DNA of 64,000 nt from Azospirillum sp. B510 (lineage in GTDB: Bacteria; Pseudomonadota; Alphaproteobacteria; Azospirillales; Azospirillaceae), in the NCBI RefSeq assembly GCF_000010725.1, contig NC_013854.1:2385001-2449000 (forward strand), in the 5' to 3' direction. Of this stretch, positions 1 to 8,496 are shown piece after piece (positions within the stretch are counted from its first letter, which is position 1; each line of letters begins with the position of its first letter). The position numbers were made by a program, and so were the translations under genes. The notes beneath the pieces are model-generated. The model made no database searches. It worked only from the letters and a program-made list of their open reading frames with translations, and was not told where the DNA came from.

Positions 1-114
1 TGGGACCAGTTCGCCAATTTCGAGAAGCGCGGCGAGGCTTTCGCGGCCTGCGTCGTGTCCATCATCGGTGAGCATCGGCACACCGGGACCGGCAGCAGCG
101 GAGGCGTTGCATGA
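1..114 (+). CDS. murD: UDP-N-acetylmuramoylalanine--D-glutamate ligase MurD, 3' end only
   Basis: This is the tail of a gene that begins before the window. Frame 1 reads 37 residues and stops at TGA 112-114. The stretch DQFANFEKRGEAF resembles the C-terminal helix of MurD, where a similar Phe-x-x-Phe-x-x-Arg-Gly motif is typical. MurD adds D-glutamate to UDP-MurNAc-L-Ala in the cytoplasm. The stop overlaps the ftsW start as ATGA, and murD-ftsW-murG is the expected order in a division and cell wall cluster. The call rests on this short tail plus position, so the family is probable rather than proven. Confidence 0.75.
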   Translation, partial: WDQFANFEKRGEAFAACVVSIIGEHRHTGTGSSGGVA

Positions 115-1232
115 TCACCTTCGACCGCACCGACCAGTCGATCTTCGGCCGCTGGTGGTGGACCGTCGACCGCTGGCAGCTCGGCGCCGTCGCCCTGCTG
201 ATGTTCCTCGGCACCGTCCTGATCACCGCGGCCAGCCCGCCGGTGGCGGAGCGCATCGGCATCCAGGACACCTTCTATTTCGTCGAACGCCACGTGATGA
301 TGCTGATCCCGGCGATCATCATCATGGTCGGCGTCTCGCTGCTCAGCCCGCGCGGGGTGCGGCGGGTGGCGCTCGGTGTTTTCCTGATCGCGCTTGTGCT
401 GGTCTACGCCACCCTGGTCGTGGGCGTGGAGATCAAGGGCGCGCGCCGCTGGATCCATGTGCCCGGCCTGTCGATCCAGCCATCGGAATTCATCAAGCCG
501 GCCTTCGCCGTGGTCGCCGCCTGGCTGTTCTCGCTGTCGCGCACCAATCCGGGCTTCCCCGGCGCCCTGGTGTCGATGGTTCTCTATGGCGTCACCATGG
601 CCGGCCTGATCCTGCAACCCGACCTCGGCATGACCTTCGTCGTCTCCGCCGTCTGGTTCACCCAGTTCTTCCTGGCCGGGCTGAATCTGGTGCTGGTGAT
701 GGGGCTCGGCGGGCTGGGGGTGGTCGGTCTCATCGGCGCCTATTACACGCTGCCGCACGTCACCAGCCGCATCAACCGCTTCCTCGATCCGCATGCCGGC
801 GACAATTATCAGGTCAACCGCTCGCTGGAGGCCTTCGCCAACGGCGGGCTGATGGGCACCGGCCCCGGCCAGGGCACGGTGAAGTTCTATCTGCCCGACA
901 GCCATGCCGACTTCATCTTCGCCGTCGCCGGGGAGGAGCTGGGCCTGATCTTCTGCCTTGGGTTGGTCGTGCTGTTCGCCTTTGTCGTCCTGCGCGGGTT
1001 CGCTCGTGTCTTCAATGACAATAATTATTTCGTTTTGCTGGCCGCCGCTGGTCTTCTGATCCAGTTCGGGCTTCAGGCGGCGATCAACATGGGTTCCTCC
1101 TTGCATCTTATGCCGACCAAGGGCATGACCCTGCCGTTCATCTCATACGGCGGCTCCTCGCTGCTGGCACTCGGGTTCGGCATGGGTATGGTTCTGGCTT
1201 TGACACGCAAACGCTTCGGCCCTTCGGAATGA
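111..1232 (+). CDS. ftsW: Septal peptidoglycan glycosyltransferase FtsW (SEDS family)
   Basis: FtsW polymerises lipid II at the division septum together with its partner class B penicillin-binding protein. The 373-residue protein is almost entirely hydrophobic, with about ten membrane segments starting near residue 28. SEDS landmarks are visible: the KGARRWI region near residue 107 and the C-terminal LPFISYGGSS motif near residue 343. The ATG at 111 has a GGAGG six bases upstream and overlaps the murD stop. The stop at 1230-1232 overlaps the murG ATG in the same way, so the genes are likely translationally coupled. Length and context are ordinary for the family. Confidence 0.97.
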   Translation: MITFDRTDQSIFGRWWWTVDRWQLGAVALLMFLGTVLITAASPPVAERIGIQDTFYFVERHVMMLIPAIIIMVGVSLLSPRGVRRVALGVFLIALVLVYATLVVGVEIKGARRWIHVPGLSIQPSEFIKPAFAVVAAWLFSLSRTNPGFPGALVSMVLYGVTMAGLILQPDLGMTFVVSAVWFTQFFLAGLNLVLVMGLGGLGVVGLIGAYYTLPHVTSRINRFLDPHAGDNYQVNRSLEAFANGGLMGTGPGQGTVKFYLPDSHADFIFAVAGEELGLIFCLGLVVLFAFVVLRGFARVFNDNNYFVLLAAAGLLIQFGLQAAINMGSSLHLMPTKGMTLPFISYGGSSLLALGFGMGMVLALTRKRFGPSE

Positions 1233-2461
1233 GGAGGCCGACGGACTTGAACGCGACGGATTTGGACGCGCGCGCCCACAGGGTGATCGTTCTGGCCGCT
1301 GGCGGCACCGGCGGGCACATGTTCCCGGCCGAGGCGCTGGCGCGCGAGCTGCTGGCGCGCGGCCGCGCCGTGACGCTGGTCACCGACAAGCGCGGCCACG
1401 CCTTCGGCGACTCCCTGCCGGAGGTGCCGGTCCACCGCATCCGCGCCGCCTCCCCCGGCGCCGGCATCGCCGGCAAGTTGAAGGCCGCCTTGCAGATGGG
1501 CCTCGGCCTGCTGGAGGCGCGTTCCCTGATGCGCCGGCTGACCCCCGCCGCCGTGGTCGGCTTCGGCGGCTATCCGTCCGTCCCCACCGTCTATGCCGCG
1601 ATCCAGTCGAAGCTGCCGGCGCTGCTGCACGAACAGAACGCCGTGCTGGGCCGCGCCAACCGGATGCTGATCGCCGGAAGCAGCCGCCTCGCCGTCGCCT
1701 TCCCCGCCATCGAGAAGCTGGGCGAGGCGCAGCGCGCCAAGATCGTCCGCACCGGCAACCCGGTCCGCCCGGCGGTCGCCGCCCGCCGCCTCACCCCCTA
1801 TGAGGCGCCGCAGCCCGGTGGTGCCATCCGCCTGCTGGTGATGGGCGGCAGCCAGGGCGCCCGAATCTTCTCCGAGGTGATCCCCGCGGCGCTGGCGTTG
1901 TTGCCCGAGGCGACGCGCGCCCGCATCCATCTGGCCCAGCAATGCCGCCCGGAGGATCTGGAGGCCGCCCGCGACGCGCTGGAGCCGCTCGGCCTCGCCC
2001 GGTTGGAATTGCAGACCTTCTTCCGCGACGTGCCGGAGCGGCTGGCCGCCTGCCACCTCGCCGTGACCCGTGCCGGCGCCTCGACCATCGCCGAGCTGAC
2101 CTGCGTCGGCCGCCCGGCGATCCTGGTCCCCTACCCGCACGCCACCGACGACCACCAGACCGCCAACGCCCGCCATCTGGCCGGGGCCGGGGCCGCCTGG
2201 CTGGTGCCGCAGCCCGCCTTCACCGCGACGGCGCTGGCGGAGCGCTTGTCCGCCCTGCTGTCCGATCCGCAGGCGCTCGCCGACGCCGCACGGGCCGCCC
2301 ATGGCTGGGGCACCGCCGAAGCCGCCGGCGCGCTGGCCGACGCCGTGCTGGCGATGCTGGGCGCGCCCTCCGGTCACACCGACGCTCACTCCGACCACGA
2401 CCAATCCCACCACGCCCGGCGCTCCGCCGCCGGTGCCAGCGCCAAGGGGGCCGCGGAATGA
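1229..2461 (+). CDS. murG: Lipid II synthase MurG with extended His-rich C-terminus
   Basis: MurG is the membrane-associated GT-B transferase that adds GlcNAc from UDP-GlcNAc to lipid I, giving lipid II. The GGTGGH loop lies at residues 25-30, preceded by an unusual N-terminal extension of about 16 residues. The MGGSQGA loop and the donor-site segment PYPHATDDHQTAN are both present. At 410 residues it is longer than the usual 355-370. Much of the excess is a tail from about residue 382 with five histidines, then an Ala/Lys-rich end. The start overlaps the ftsW stop (ATGA) and the stop overlaps the next small ORF in the same way. Confidence 0.96.
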   Translation: MRRPTDLNATDLDARAHRVIVLAAGGTGGHMFPAEALARELLARGRAVTLVTDKRGHAFGDSLPEVPVHRIRAASPGAGIAGKLKAALQMGLGLLEARSLMRRLTPAAVVGFGGYPSVPTVYAAIQSKLPALLHEQNAVLGRANRMLIAGSSRLAVAFPAIEKLGEAQRAKIVRTGNPVRPAVAARRLTPYEAPQPGGAIRLLVMGGSQGARIFSEVIPAALALLPEATRARIHLAQQCRPEDLEAARDALEPLGLARLELQTFFRDVPERLAACHLAVTRAGASTIAELTCVGRPAILVPYPHATDDHQTANARHLAGAGAAWLVPQPAFTATALAERLSALLSDPQALADAARAAHGWGTAEAAGALADAVLAMLGAPSGHTDAHSDHDQSHHARRSAAGASAKGAAE

Positions 2462-2709
2462 TCAAAGCCATGCGGAATCTGACCCGGCGGACGCCGCGGC
2501 CACTGCGGGACTGGCCGGCGGACATGACGCGGACCGAGGGCGGCTGGTACAACCGTCCGGGCTGCCCGCTGGTGCCGCGCTTCCTCGCCGAAGGCGGCTT
2601 CCTGCGCGACCGCCTGTCGATGATCCACGGATCGCAACCCCTTCCCCCCGACCTGTCCGACCAAGCGGTCGACGCCACCCTCAGCCTGATGCTTCGCCGC
2701 GGAAAGTAA
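2458..2709 (+). CDS. Small hypothetical protein (83 aa) between murG and murC
   Basis: I do not recognise this protein. The ATG at 2458 overlaps the murG TGA as ATGA, and the stop at 2707-2709 lies 7 bases before murC, so it sits exactly like a member of the operon. The 83 residues have a basic N-terminus ([17 protein letters not shown]), a central Trp/Tyr/Pro/Gly-rich patch ([14 protein letters not shown]) and a C-terminal helix-like end. There is no signal peptide or membrane segment. A real gene is favoured by the exact junctions and by the lack of any other use for these 250 bases. A function in wall synthesis or division would be a guess from position only. Confidence 0.7.
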   Translation: MIKAMRNLTRRTPRPLRDWPADMTRTEGGWYNRPGCPLVPRFLAEGGFLRDRLSMIHGSQPLPPDLSDQAVDATLSLMLRRGK

Positions 2710-2716
2710 GCCCGAC

Positions 2717-4135
2717 ATGCGCGCCCTCCCCCTCTCGATCGGCACCATCCACTTCGTCGGCATCGGCGGCATCGGCATGAGCGGCATCGCCGAGGTGCTG
2801 CGGAACCTGGGCTATACCGTCCAGGGCTCCGACCTCGCCGAGAACGCCAACGTCAAGCGCCTGCGCGAGCTGGGCATCTCCGTGTTCGTCGGCCACCGCG
2901 CCGAGAACATCGCCGGTGCCGCCGTCATCGTCGTCTCCTCCGCAGTCAAGCGCGACAATCCGGAGGTCGTCGCCGCCCGCGCCGCCCTGGTTCCGGTGGT
3001 CCGCCGCGCCGAGATGCTGGGCGAGCTGATGCGGCTGAAATGGGCCATCGCCATCGGCGGCACCCATGGCAAGACCACGACCACCTCGATGGTCGGCCAT
3101 ATGCTGGAGCACGCCAACCTCGACCCCACCGTGATCAACGGCGGCATCATCAACGCCTACGGCTCCAACACCCGGCTCGGCACCGGCGACTGGATGGTCG
3201 TCGAGGCGGACGAGAGCGACGGCACCTTCGTCAAGCTGCCGGCCTGCATCGCCGTCGTCACCAACATGGATCCGGAGCATCTCGACTTCTACGGCACCTT
3301 CGACAACGCGCGGGCCGCCTTCGACAGCTTCGTCCAGAACATCCCCTTCTACGGCTTCGCCGCGCTCTGCATCGACCATCCCGAAGTACAGGCGATGATC
3401 CCCCGCGTCTCGGACCGCCGCATCGTCACCTACGGCTTCTCGCCGCAAGCCGACATCCGCGCGGTGAATGTGGAGCTGGGGCCCGACGGCGCCAAATACG
3501 ACGTGCTGATCTATGACCGCCACACCGGCGAGAGCCGCGCCATCGCCGGCGTCCGCCTGCCGATGTACGGGCCGCACAATGTCCAGAACTCTCTCGCCTG
3601 CTTCGCCGTCGGCAACGAGATGGGGCTGCCCGACGTGGTGATGCGCGACAGCATGGCCAAGTTCCAGGGCGTGAAGCGCCGCTTCACCAAGACCGGCGAG
3701 GCCAACGGCATCACCGTCATCGATGATTACGGCCATCACCCGGTGGAGATCGCCGCCGTGCTGAAGGCGGCGCGCACCGCCGGCACCGGCCGCACCATCG
3801 CCGTGGTCCAGCCGCACCGCTATTCCCGCCTCGCCAACCTGTTCGAGGAATTCTGCACCTGCTTCAACGACGCCGACGCCGTGATCGTCGCCGACGTCTA
3901 TGCCGCCGGCGAGGCTCCCATCGAGGGCGTCAGCCGCGACAGCCTGGTCGAGGGGCTGCGCATGCACGGCCATCGCCATGTCGTCGCCTTGCAGAACCAG
4001 CAGGAGCTGGCGCAGGTGGTGCGCGAGATGGCGCGGCCCGGCGACTTCGTCGTCTGCCTGGGCGCCGGCAACATCACCCAATGGGCGAACGCCCTGCCGG
4101 GCGAGTTGACCGCCCTGTATGGCGTGGCGCGATGA
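2717..4135 (+). CDS. murC: UDP-N-acetylmuramate--L-alanine ligase MurC
   Basis: MurC attaches L-alanine to UDP-MurNAc using ATP, the first step of stem peptide assembly in the cytoplasm. The 472 residues show the N-terminal Rossmann glycine motif GIGGIGMSG (about residues 15-23), the Mur ligase P-loop GGTHGKT at 114-120, the EADESDGTF segment, and the C-terminal YGHHP and QPHRYSR motifs. The length matches the family. The stop overlaps the murB ATG at 4132. Confidence 0.98.
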   Translation: MRALPLSIGTIHFVGIGGIGMSGIAEVLRNLGYTVQGSDLAENANVKRLRELGISVFVGHRAENIAGAAVIVVSSAVKRDNPEVVAARAALVPVVRRAEMLGELMRLKWAIAIGGTHGKTTTTSMVGHMLEHANLDPTVINGGIINAYGSNTRLGTGDWMVVEADESDGTFVKLPACIAVVTNMDPEHLDFYGTFDNARAAFDSFVQNIPFYGFAALCIDHPEVQAMIPRVSDRRIVTYGFSPQADIRAVNVELGPDGAKYDVLIYDRHTGESRAIAGVRLPMYGPHNVQNSLACFAVGNEMGLPDVVMRDSMAKFQGVKRRFTKTGEANGITVIDDYGHHPVEIAAVLKAARTAGTGRTIAVVQPHRYSRLANLFEEFCTCFNDADAVIVADVYAAGEAPIEGVSRDSLVEGLRMHGHRHVVALQNQQELAQVVREMARPGDFVVCLGAGNITQWANALPGELTALYGVAR

Positions 4136-5106
4136 CGGCGGCGCCCGGCATGACGCTGCCTGACGGCCACCTGATCCAACGGATGCCCGCCGTGCGCGGC
4201 CGGCTGACCGCCGACGCCGCCCTGGCGCCGGTGACGTGGTTCCGCGTCGGCGGCCCGGCGGAGGTGATGTTCCGCCCGGCCGATGCCGACGATCTGGCCG
4301 ATTTCCTGGCGGCATTGCCGGCCGAGGTCCCGGTGACGGTGATCGGTGTCGCCTCCAACCTGCTGGTGCGGGATGGCGGCGTGCCGGGCGTCACCATCCG
4401 GCTCGGCCGCGGCTTCACCGATATCACGGCGGCCGGAACCGGAGACGGGATGACGCTGGCCGCCGGCGCCGCGGCGCTCGACCTGAACGTCGCCATGGTC
4501 GCGCGCGACGCCGGCATCGCCGGGCTGGAGTTCCTGTCCGGCATTCCCGGTACCATCGGCGGCGCCCTGCGCATGAATGGCGGCGCCTATGGCCGCGAGC
4601 TGGCCGACGTGCTGGTCGGCGCCAGCGCCGTGGCCCGCGACGGCCGCCGGCTGGAATTCAACCATGCCGCCATGGGCTTCACCTACCGCCACAGCGCGGC
4701 TCCGGAGGATTGCATCTTCACCGGCGCGGTTCTGCGTGGCGAGCCCGGCAACCCGCTGGAGATCGCGCGGCGCATGGCGGAAATCTCCGACAAGCGCGCC
4801 GACAGCCAGCCGGTCCGCTCGCGCACCGGCGGCTCGACCTTCAAGAACCCCGCCCCTGAAATCTCCGGCGGCCTCAAGGCGTGGGAGCTGATCGACAAGG
4901 CCGGCTGCCGCGGCCTGTCGATCGGCGATGCCCAGGTTTCGGAAAAGCACTGCAACTTCCTGATCAACAACGGCGCCGCCACCGCCGCCCAGCTGGAAGC
5001 GCTGGGCGAGGAGGTCCGCCGCCGCGTGTTCGAGGCCAGCGGCGTGACGCTGGAATGGGAAATCAAGCGGATCGGCATCGCCGCCGCCCAAGGAACCGAC
5101 CAATGA
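4132..5106 (+). CDS. murB: UDP-N-acetylenolpyruvoylglucosamine reductase MurB
   Basis: MurB is the FAD enzyme that reduces UDP-GlcNAc-enolpyruvate to UDP-MurNAc. FAD-binding landmarks are [14 protein letters not shown], the [18 protein letters not shown] segment and the GGSTFKNP motif carrying the proton-donor serine. An upstream ATG at 4081 is open in frame but lies inside murC and adds a basic stretch unlike MurB. The ATG at 4132 overlaps the murC stop as ATGA and gives a normal 324-residue protein, so I chose it. The stop overlaps the ddl start at 5103. Confidence 0.97.
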   Translation: MTAAPGMTLPDGHLIQRMPAVRGRLTADAALAPVTWFRVGGPAEVMFRPADADDLADFLAALPAEVPVTVIGVASNLLVRDGGVPGVTIRLGRGFTDITAAGTGDGMTLAAGAAALDLNVAMVARDAGIAGLEFLSGIPGTIGGALRMNGGAYGRELADVLVGASAVARDGRRLEFNHAAMGFTYRHSAAPEDCIFTGAVLRGEPGNPLEIARRMAEISDKRADSQPVRSRTGGSTFKNPAPEISGGLKAWELIDKAGCRGLSIGDAQVSEKHCNFLINNGAATAAQLEALGEEVRRRVFEASGVTLEWEIKRIGIAAAQGTDQ

Positions 5107-6062
5107 CCGAAGCCCTGCTCCACGCCCATAAGAAGCATGTCGCCGTCCTGATGGGCGGCTGGTCAGCCGAGCGCGAGGTATCGCTGGTCAGCGGGGCCGG
5201 CGTCGCCAAGGCGCTGGAGGAGGAAGGCTACCGCGTCACCGCCATCGACGTGCAGCGCGACCTGGGCGGGCTGATGCAGGCCCTGACCAACCCGCGGCCC
5301 GACGTGGTGTTCAACGCCCTGCACGGCCGTGGCGGCGAGGACGGGACGATCCAGGGCGTGCTGGAGTTCCTCGGCCTGCCCTACACCCATTCCGGCGTCC
5401 AGGCCGCCGCCATCGCCATGGACAAGGCGATGACCAAGCGGCTTCTCGACACCGTGGGCATCCGCTCGCCCAAGGGGATGGTGCTGTCCCGTGGGGAGAT
5501 CGCCGGCGGCGTACACCCCATGCCGGCGCCCTATATCGTCAAGCCGGTGGACGAGGGCTCGACCGTTGGCGTAACCCTGGTCCGCGAGGGGCAGAACAGC
5601 CCGGTCGGCGACGACGGGTCGTTCGGAGCGACCTTCGGCGAGCGCGTGCTGGTCGAGGAGTTCATCCCCGGTCGCGAACTGACCGTGGGCGTCATGGGTG
5701 ACCGCGCCTTGACGGTGACCGAGATCGTCTTCCAGGCTCAGGTCTACGACTACACCGCGAAATACAGCGCCGGCCACGCCGTCCACACCCTCCCCGCCGC
5801 GATCCCCGAGGCCGTGGCCGAGGAGGCGAAGCGGGTGGCGGTGCTGGCGCACCAGACCCTGGGCTGCCGGGGTGTGTCGCGCAGCGACTTCCGCTGGGAT
5901 GACAGCCGGCCGGGAACCGACGGGCTGTATTTCCTGGAGATCAACAACCAGCCGGGCATGACGCCCCTGTCGCTGGTGCCCGAGCAGGCCGCGCATGTGG
6001 GGATCACCTACGGCGCGCTGGTCGGCTGGCTGGTGGAGAATGCCGCATGTCAGCTCGCCTGA
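5103..6062 (+). CDS. ddl: D-alanine--D-alanine ligase
   Basis: Ddl joins two D-alanines for the end of the peptidoglycan stem peptide. The 319-residue ATP-grasp protein starts with the typical [17 protein letters not shown] segment. It has [15 protein letters not shown], then the ATP-binding [10 protein letters not shown] region, and ends with the metal-binding [10 protein letters not shown] motif. The start at 5103 overlaps the murB stop as ATGA. The 3' end overlaps ftsQ by 16 bases. The ddl-ftsQ-ftsA-ftsZ order is typical of the cluster. Confidence 0.97.
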   Translation: MTEALLHAHKKHVAVLMGGWSAEREVSLVSGAGVAKALEEEGYRVTAIDVQRDLGGLMQALTNPRPDVVFNALHGRGGEDGTIQGVLEFLGLPYTHSGVQAAAIAMDKAMTKRLLDTVGIRSPKGMVLSRGEIAGGVHPMPAPYIVKPVDEGSTVGVTLVREGQNSPVGDDGSFGATFGERVLVEEFIPGRELTVGVMGDRALTVTEIVFQAQVYDYTAKYSAGHAVHTLPAAIPEAVAEEAKRVAVLAHQTLGCRGVSRSDFRWDDSRPGTDGLYFLEINNQPGMTPLSLVPEQAAHVGITYGALVGWLVENAACQLA

Positions 6063-7009
6063 TGGCCAACCCGGACTTCCGCGCCGCCGCCGCCGGCGCG
6101 CGGGCCCGGGAGGAGATGCCGACCCCGCCGCGCGCCATGGCCGCCTCGGCGGAGAAAGGCAAGCGGCGCCGCGCCTGGCCGCGCTGGACCCGCTCCGCCG
6201 TCAAGACGGCGCTGCTGCTGGTGCCGGTGCTCGGGCTGACCGCCGCCGCCGGCTCCGCCTGGAAGCGCGGCAGCCTCGCCGACACGATGGAGGCGGCGCG
6301 GGAAAGCGTCATCCGGCTGACCGGCGACATGGGCTTCCGCCTGTCGGAGATCCTGGTGGTCGGCCGCAGCGAGACCGAGCGCGACGTCGTGCTGGACGCG
6401 CTGGGCGTGCGCCGGGGCGAGCCGATCCTGTCCATCGACCTCGCCGACGCCAAGCAGCGTCTGGAGGAGCTGCCCTGGGTCTCGTCGGCCTCGATCGAGC
6501 GGCGGCTGCCCGGCTTCCTCTACATCCGCCTGTCCGAACGCCAGCCGATGGCGATCTGGCAGCATGACCGCCAGTTCACCGTCATCGACCGCGCCGGCCG
6601 GCCACTGGCCGACGCGGCGGAGCTGGCGCGCCGCGGCAACCAGCGGATCGAGACGCTGCCGCAGGTGATCGGCGCCAACGCGCCACAGCAGGTCCACACC
6701 CTGCTGTCGGCGCTGGACAGCGCCCCGACCATCGCGCCGATGCTGTCCTCGGCCAGCTGGATCAGCGACCGCCGCTGGAACCTGCAACTCGGCAACGGCG
6801 TGACGGTGAAGCTGCCGGAGGGCACGGAGGAGATGCGCCGGGCGCTGCGTCAGCTGGAGCAGATGCACACGGCCAGCCATGTGCTCGACCGCGACATCGT
6901 CGCCATCGACCTGCGGCTGCCCGACCGCGCCGCGATCCAGACCTCCGCCACCGCCCAGCTTCCGGGCTGGGAGGAAGACGCCAAGAAGAAGAACGGCAAG
7001 AAATCGTAA
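6047..7009 (+). CDS. ftsQ: Cell division protein FtsQ
   Basis: FtsQ is a bitopic inner-membrane protein that links cytoplasmic and periplasmic parts of the divisome. The 320-residue protein has a basic cytoplasmic N-terminus (EKGKRRRAWPRW), one membrane segment at about residues 52-70, and then a POTRA domain (FRLSEILVVGRSETERDVV) and the FtsQ beta domain. A Lys-rich tail (DAKKKNGKKS) ends it. The ATG at 6047 is preceded by GGAGAA. A second ATG at 6062 overlaps the ddl stop (TGATG) and would remove five residues. The distance to ftsA is short, so they are probably co-transcribed. Confidence 0.95.
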   Translation: MSARLMANPDFRAAAAGARAREEMPTPPRAMAASAEKGKRRRAWPRWTRSAVKTALLLVPVLGLTAAAGSAWKRGSLADTMEAARESVIRLTGDMGFRLSEILVVGRSETERDVVLDALGVRRGEPILSIDLADAKQRLEELPWVSSASIERRLPGFLYIRLSERQPMAIWQHDRQFTVIDRAGRPLADAAELARRGNQRIETLPQVIGANAPQQVHTLLSALDSAPTIAPMLSSASWISDRRWNLQLGNGVTVKLPEGTEEMRRALRQLEQMHTASHVLDRDIVAIDLRLPDRAAIQTSATAQLPGWEEDAKKKNGKKS

Positions 7010-7088
7010 GGGACGCGTGCCGCCGACCCGCTTTCGGGGAAGCGGGCGTCTCCGGCGGACAGAGGAGCAGAGGGAAGTCTTGGGGGGC

Positions 7089-8372
7089 ATGTTCGGGATG
7101 GGATTCAACGGCGCCAAGAAGCCGAAGCGGCCGACCCGTGGCGGGATCGTCACGGCGCTGGACGTCGGCTCGACGAAGGTGTGCTGCGTCATCGCGCGGA
7201 TGGAGGAGCCCGGCTCCCTCCGCGTGATCGGCGTCGGCCACCAGATCGCCACGGGCATCCGCGCCGGCACCATCATCGACATGGAGGCGGCGGAGACCTC
7301 GATCGGCGCCGCCGTGCATGCCGCAGAACAGATGGCCGGCGAGACGGTGCATGACGTCGTCGTCAATCTGTCGATGGGCCATCCGCGCTCCCACCCCTTC
7401 ACCGCCACCGTCCCGGTCTCCGGCCAGGAGGTGACGGAAGGCGACATCCGCCGCGCCATGGCCCATGCCCGCACCCTGCAGGCCGGTCCCGATCAGGCGC
7501 TGATCCACACGATCCCGCTGGGCTTCACGCTCGACGGCAGCCGCGGCATCCGCGATCCCAAGGGGATGAGCGGCCATACGCTGGGCGCCCAGCTGCATGT
7601 CGTCACCGCCGCGGCCGGCGCCATCCGCACGCTGCATGCCTGTATCGCCCGCTGCCATCTGAACATCGAGTCGATCGTCGTCAGCCCCTTCGCCTCCGGC
7701 CTCGCCTGTCTGGTCGAGGACGAGATGGAGATGGGAGCGGCCTGCGTCGACATCGGCGGCGGCGGCACCACCATCTCGATCTTCGCCGAAGGCAATCTGG
7801 TCTGGACCGGCTTCGTGCCCTTGGGCGGCCGGCATGTCACCAACGACATCGCCCATGGCCTCGCCACGCCGCTCGCCCATGCCGAGCGGCTGAAGGTGCT
7901 CTACGGCAGCGCCCGGGTGAACCCGGCCGACGAGCGCGAGATGATCGAGGTGCCGCAGATCGGCGAGGACGAGCGCAGCGGCAGCGGCAGCGCCAGCCAC
8001 CCGCGCTCCTTCCTGGTCAGCATCATCCAGGCGCGGATGGAGGAGATCTTCGAGGAGGTGCGCGGCGCCATCGAGCAGTCGGGCCACTCCCAGCTGGTCG
8101 GCCGCCGCGTCGTGCTGACCGGCGGCGCCAGCCAGATGCCGAACACGCGCGAAATGGCCGCCCCCATCCTGGACAAGCAGGTCCGCGTCGCCCGTCCCAC
8201 CCGGATCGCCGGCCTCAACGAGGCGCATGGCGGACCGGCCTTCTCGACGGTGGCGGGCCTTCTCCTACATGCCGTCCGCAACCCGACGGAGCTCATGGTG
8301 ACCGGCCAAGAGGCGGTCGCGTCAACCGGGCTCCTCGGCCGCGTCGGCCTGTGGCTGCGGGAGAATCTCTAG
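7089..8372 (+). CDS. ftsA: Cell division protein FtsA
   Basis: FtsA is the actin-like ATPase that tethers FtsZ to the membrane. The protein contains the phosphate-1 loop ALDVGSTKVCC, the phosphate-2 loop CVDIGGGGTTISIF, the adenosine motif LTGGASQMP, and a C-terminal amphipathic helix (LLGRVGLWLRENL) that would be the membrane-targeting sequence. From ATG 7089 it is 427 residues. Two other starts in the same frame are possible: TTG 7080 behind AGGGAAG, and ATG 7098, which has better spacing from the GGGGGG at 7082-7087. I cannot settle the start, but the core is certain. Confidence 0.95.
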   Translation: MFGMGFNGAKKPKRPTRGGIVTALDVGSTKVCCVIARMEEPGSLRVIGVGHQIATGIRAGTIIDMEAAETSIGAAVHAAEQMAGETVHDVVVNLSMGHPRSHPFTATVPVSGQEVTEGDIRRAMAHARTLQAGPDQALIHTIPLGFTLDGSRGIRDPKGMSGHTLGAQLHVVTAAAGAIRTLHACIARCHLNIESIVVSPFASGLACLVEDEMEMGAACVDIGGGGTTISIFAEGNLVWTGFVPLGGRHVTNDIAHGLATPLAHAERLKVLYGSARVNPADEREMIEVPQIGEDERSGSGSASHPRSFLVSIIQARMEEIFEEVRGAIEQSGHSQLVGRRVVLTGGASQMPNTREMAAPILDKQVRVARPTRIAGLNEAHGGPAFSTVAGLLLHAVRNPTELMVTGQEAVASTGLLGRVGLWLRENL

Positions 8373-8496
8373 ATGATCCTTCCCGCCGCCGCCATTCACC
8401 GATTCCCGAACGGACAGACACCGGACACAACCGGGCGCCGGTCGCGGCATATCAAACATGAAACCCAACGAAAACAGGTTGTGGAGGCCTGGTAAC

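Noticed and set aside
1073..2413. Long minus-strand open frame opposite murG
   Set aside because: It is a high-GC antisense shadow: low-complexity Gly/Arg/Ala/Gln sequence with no family resemblance, directly opposite a certain gene.
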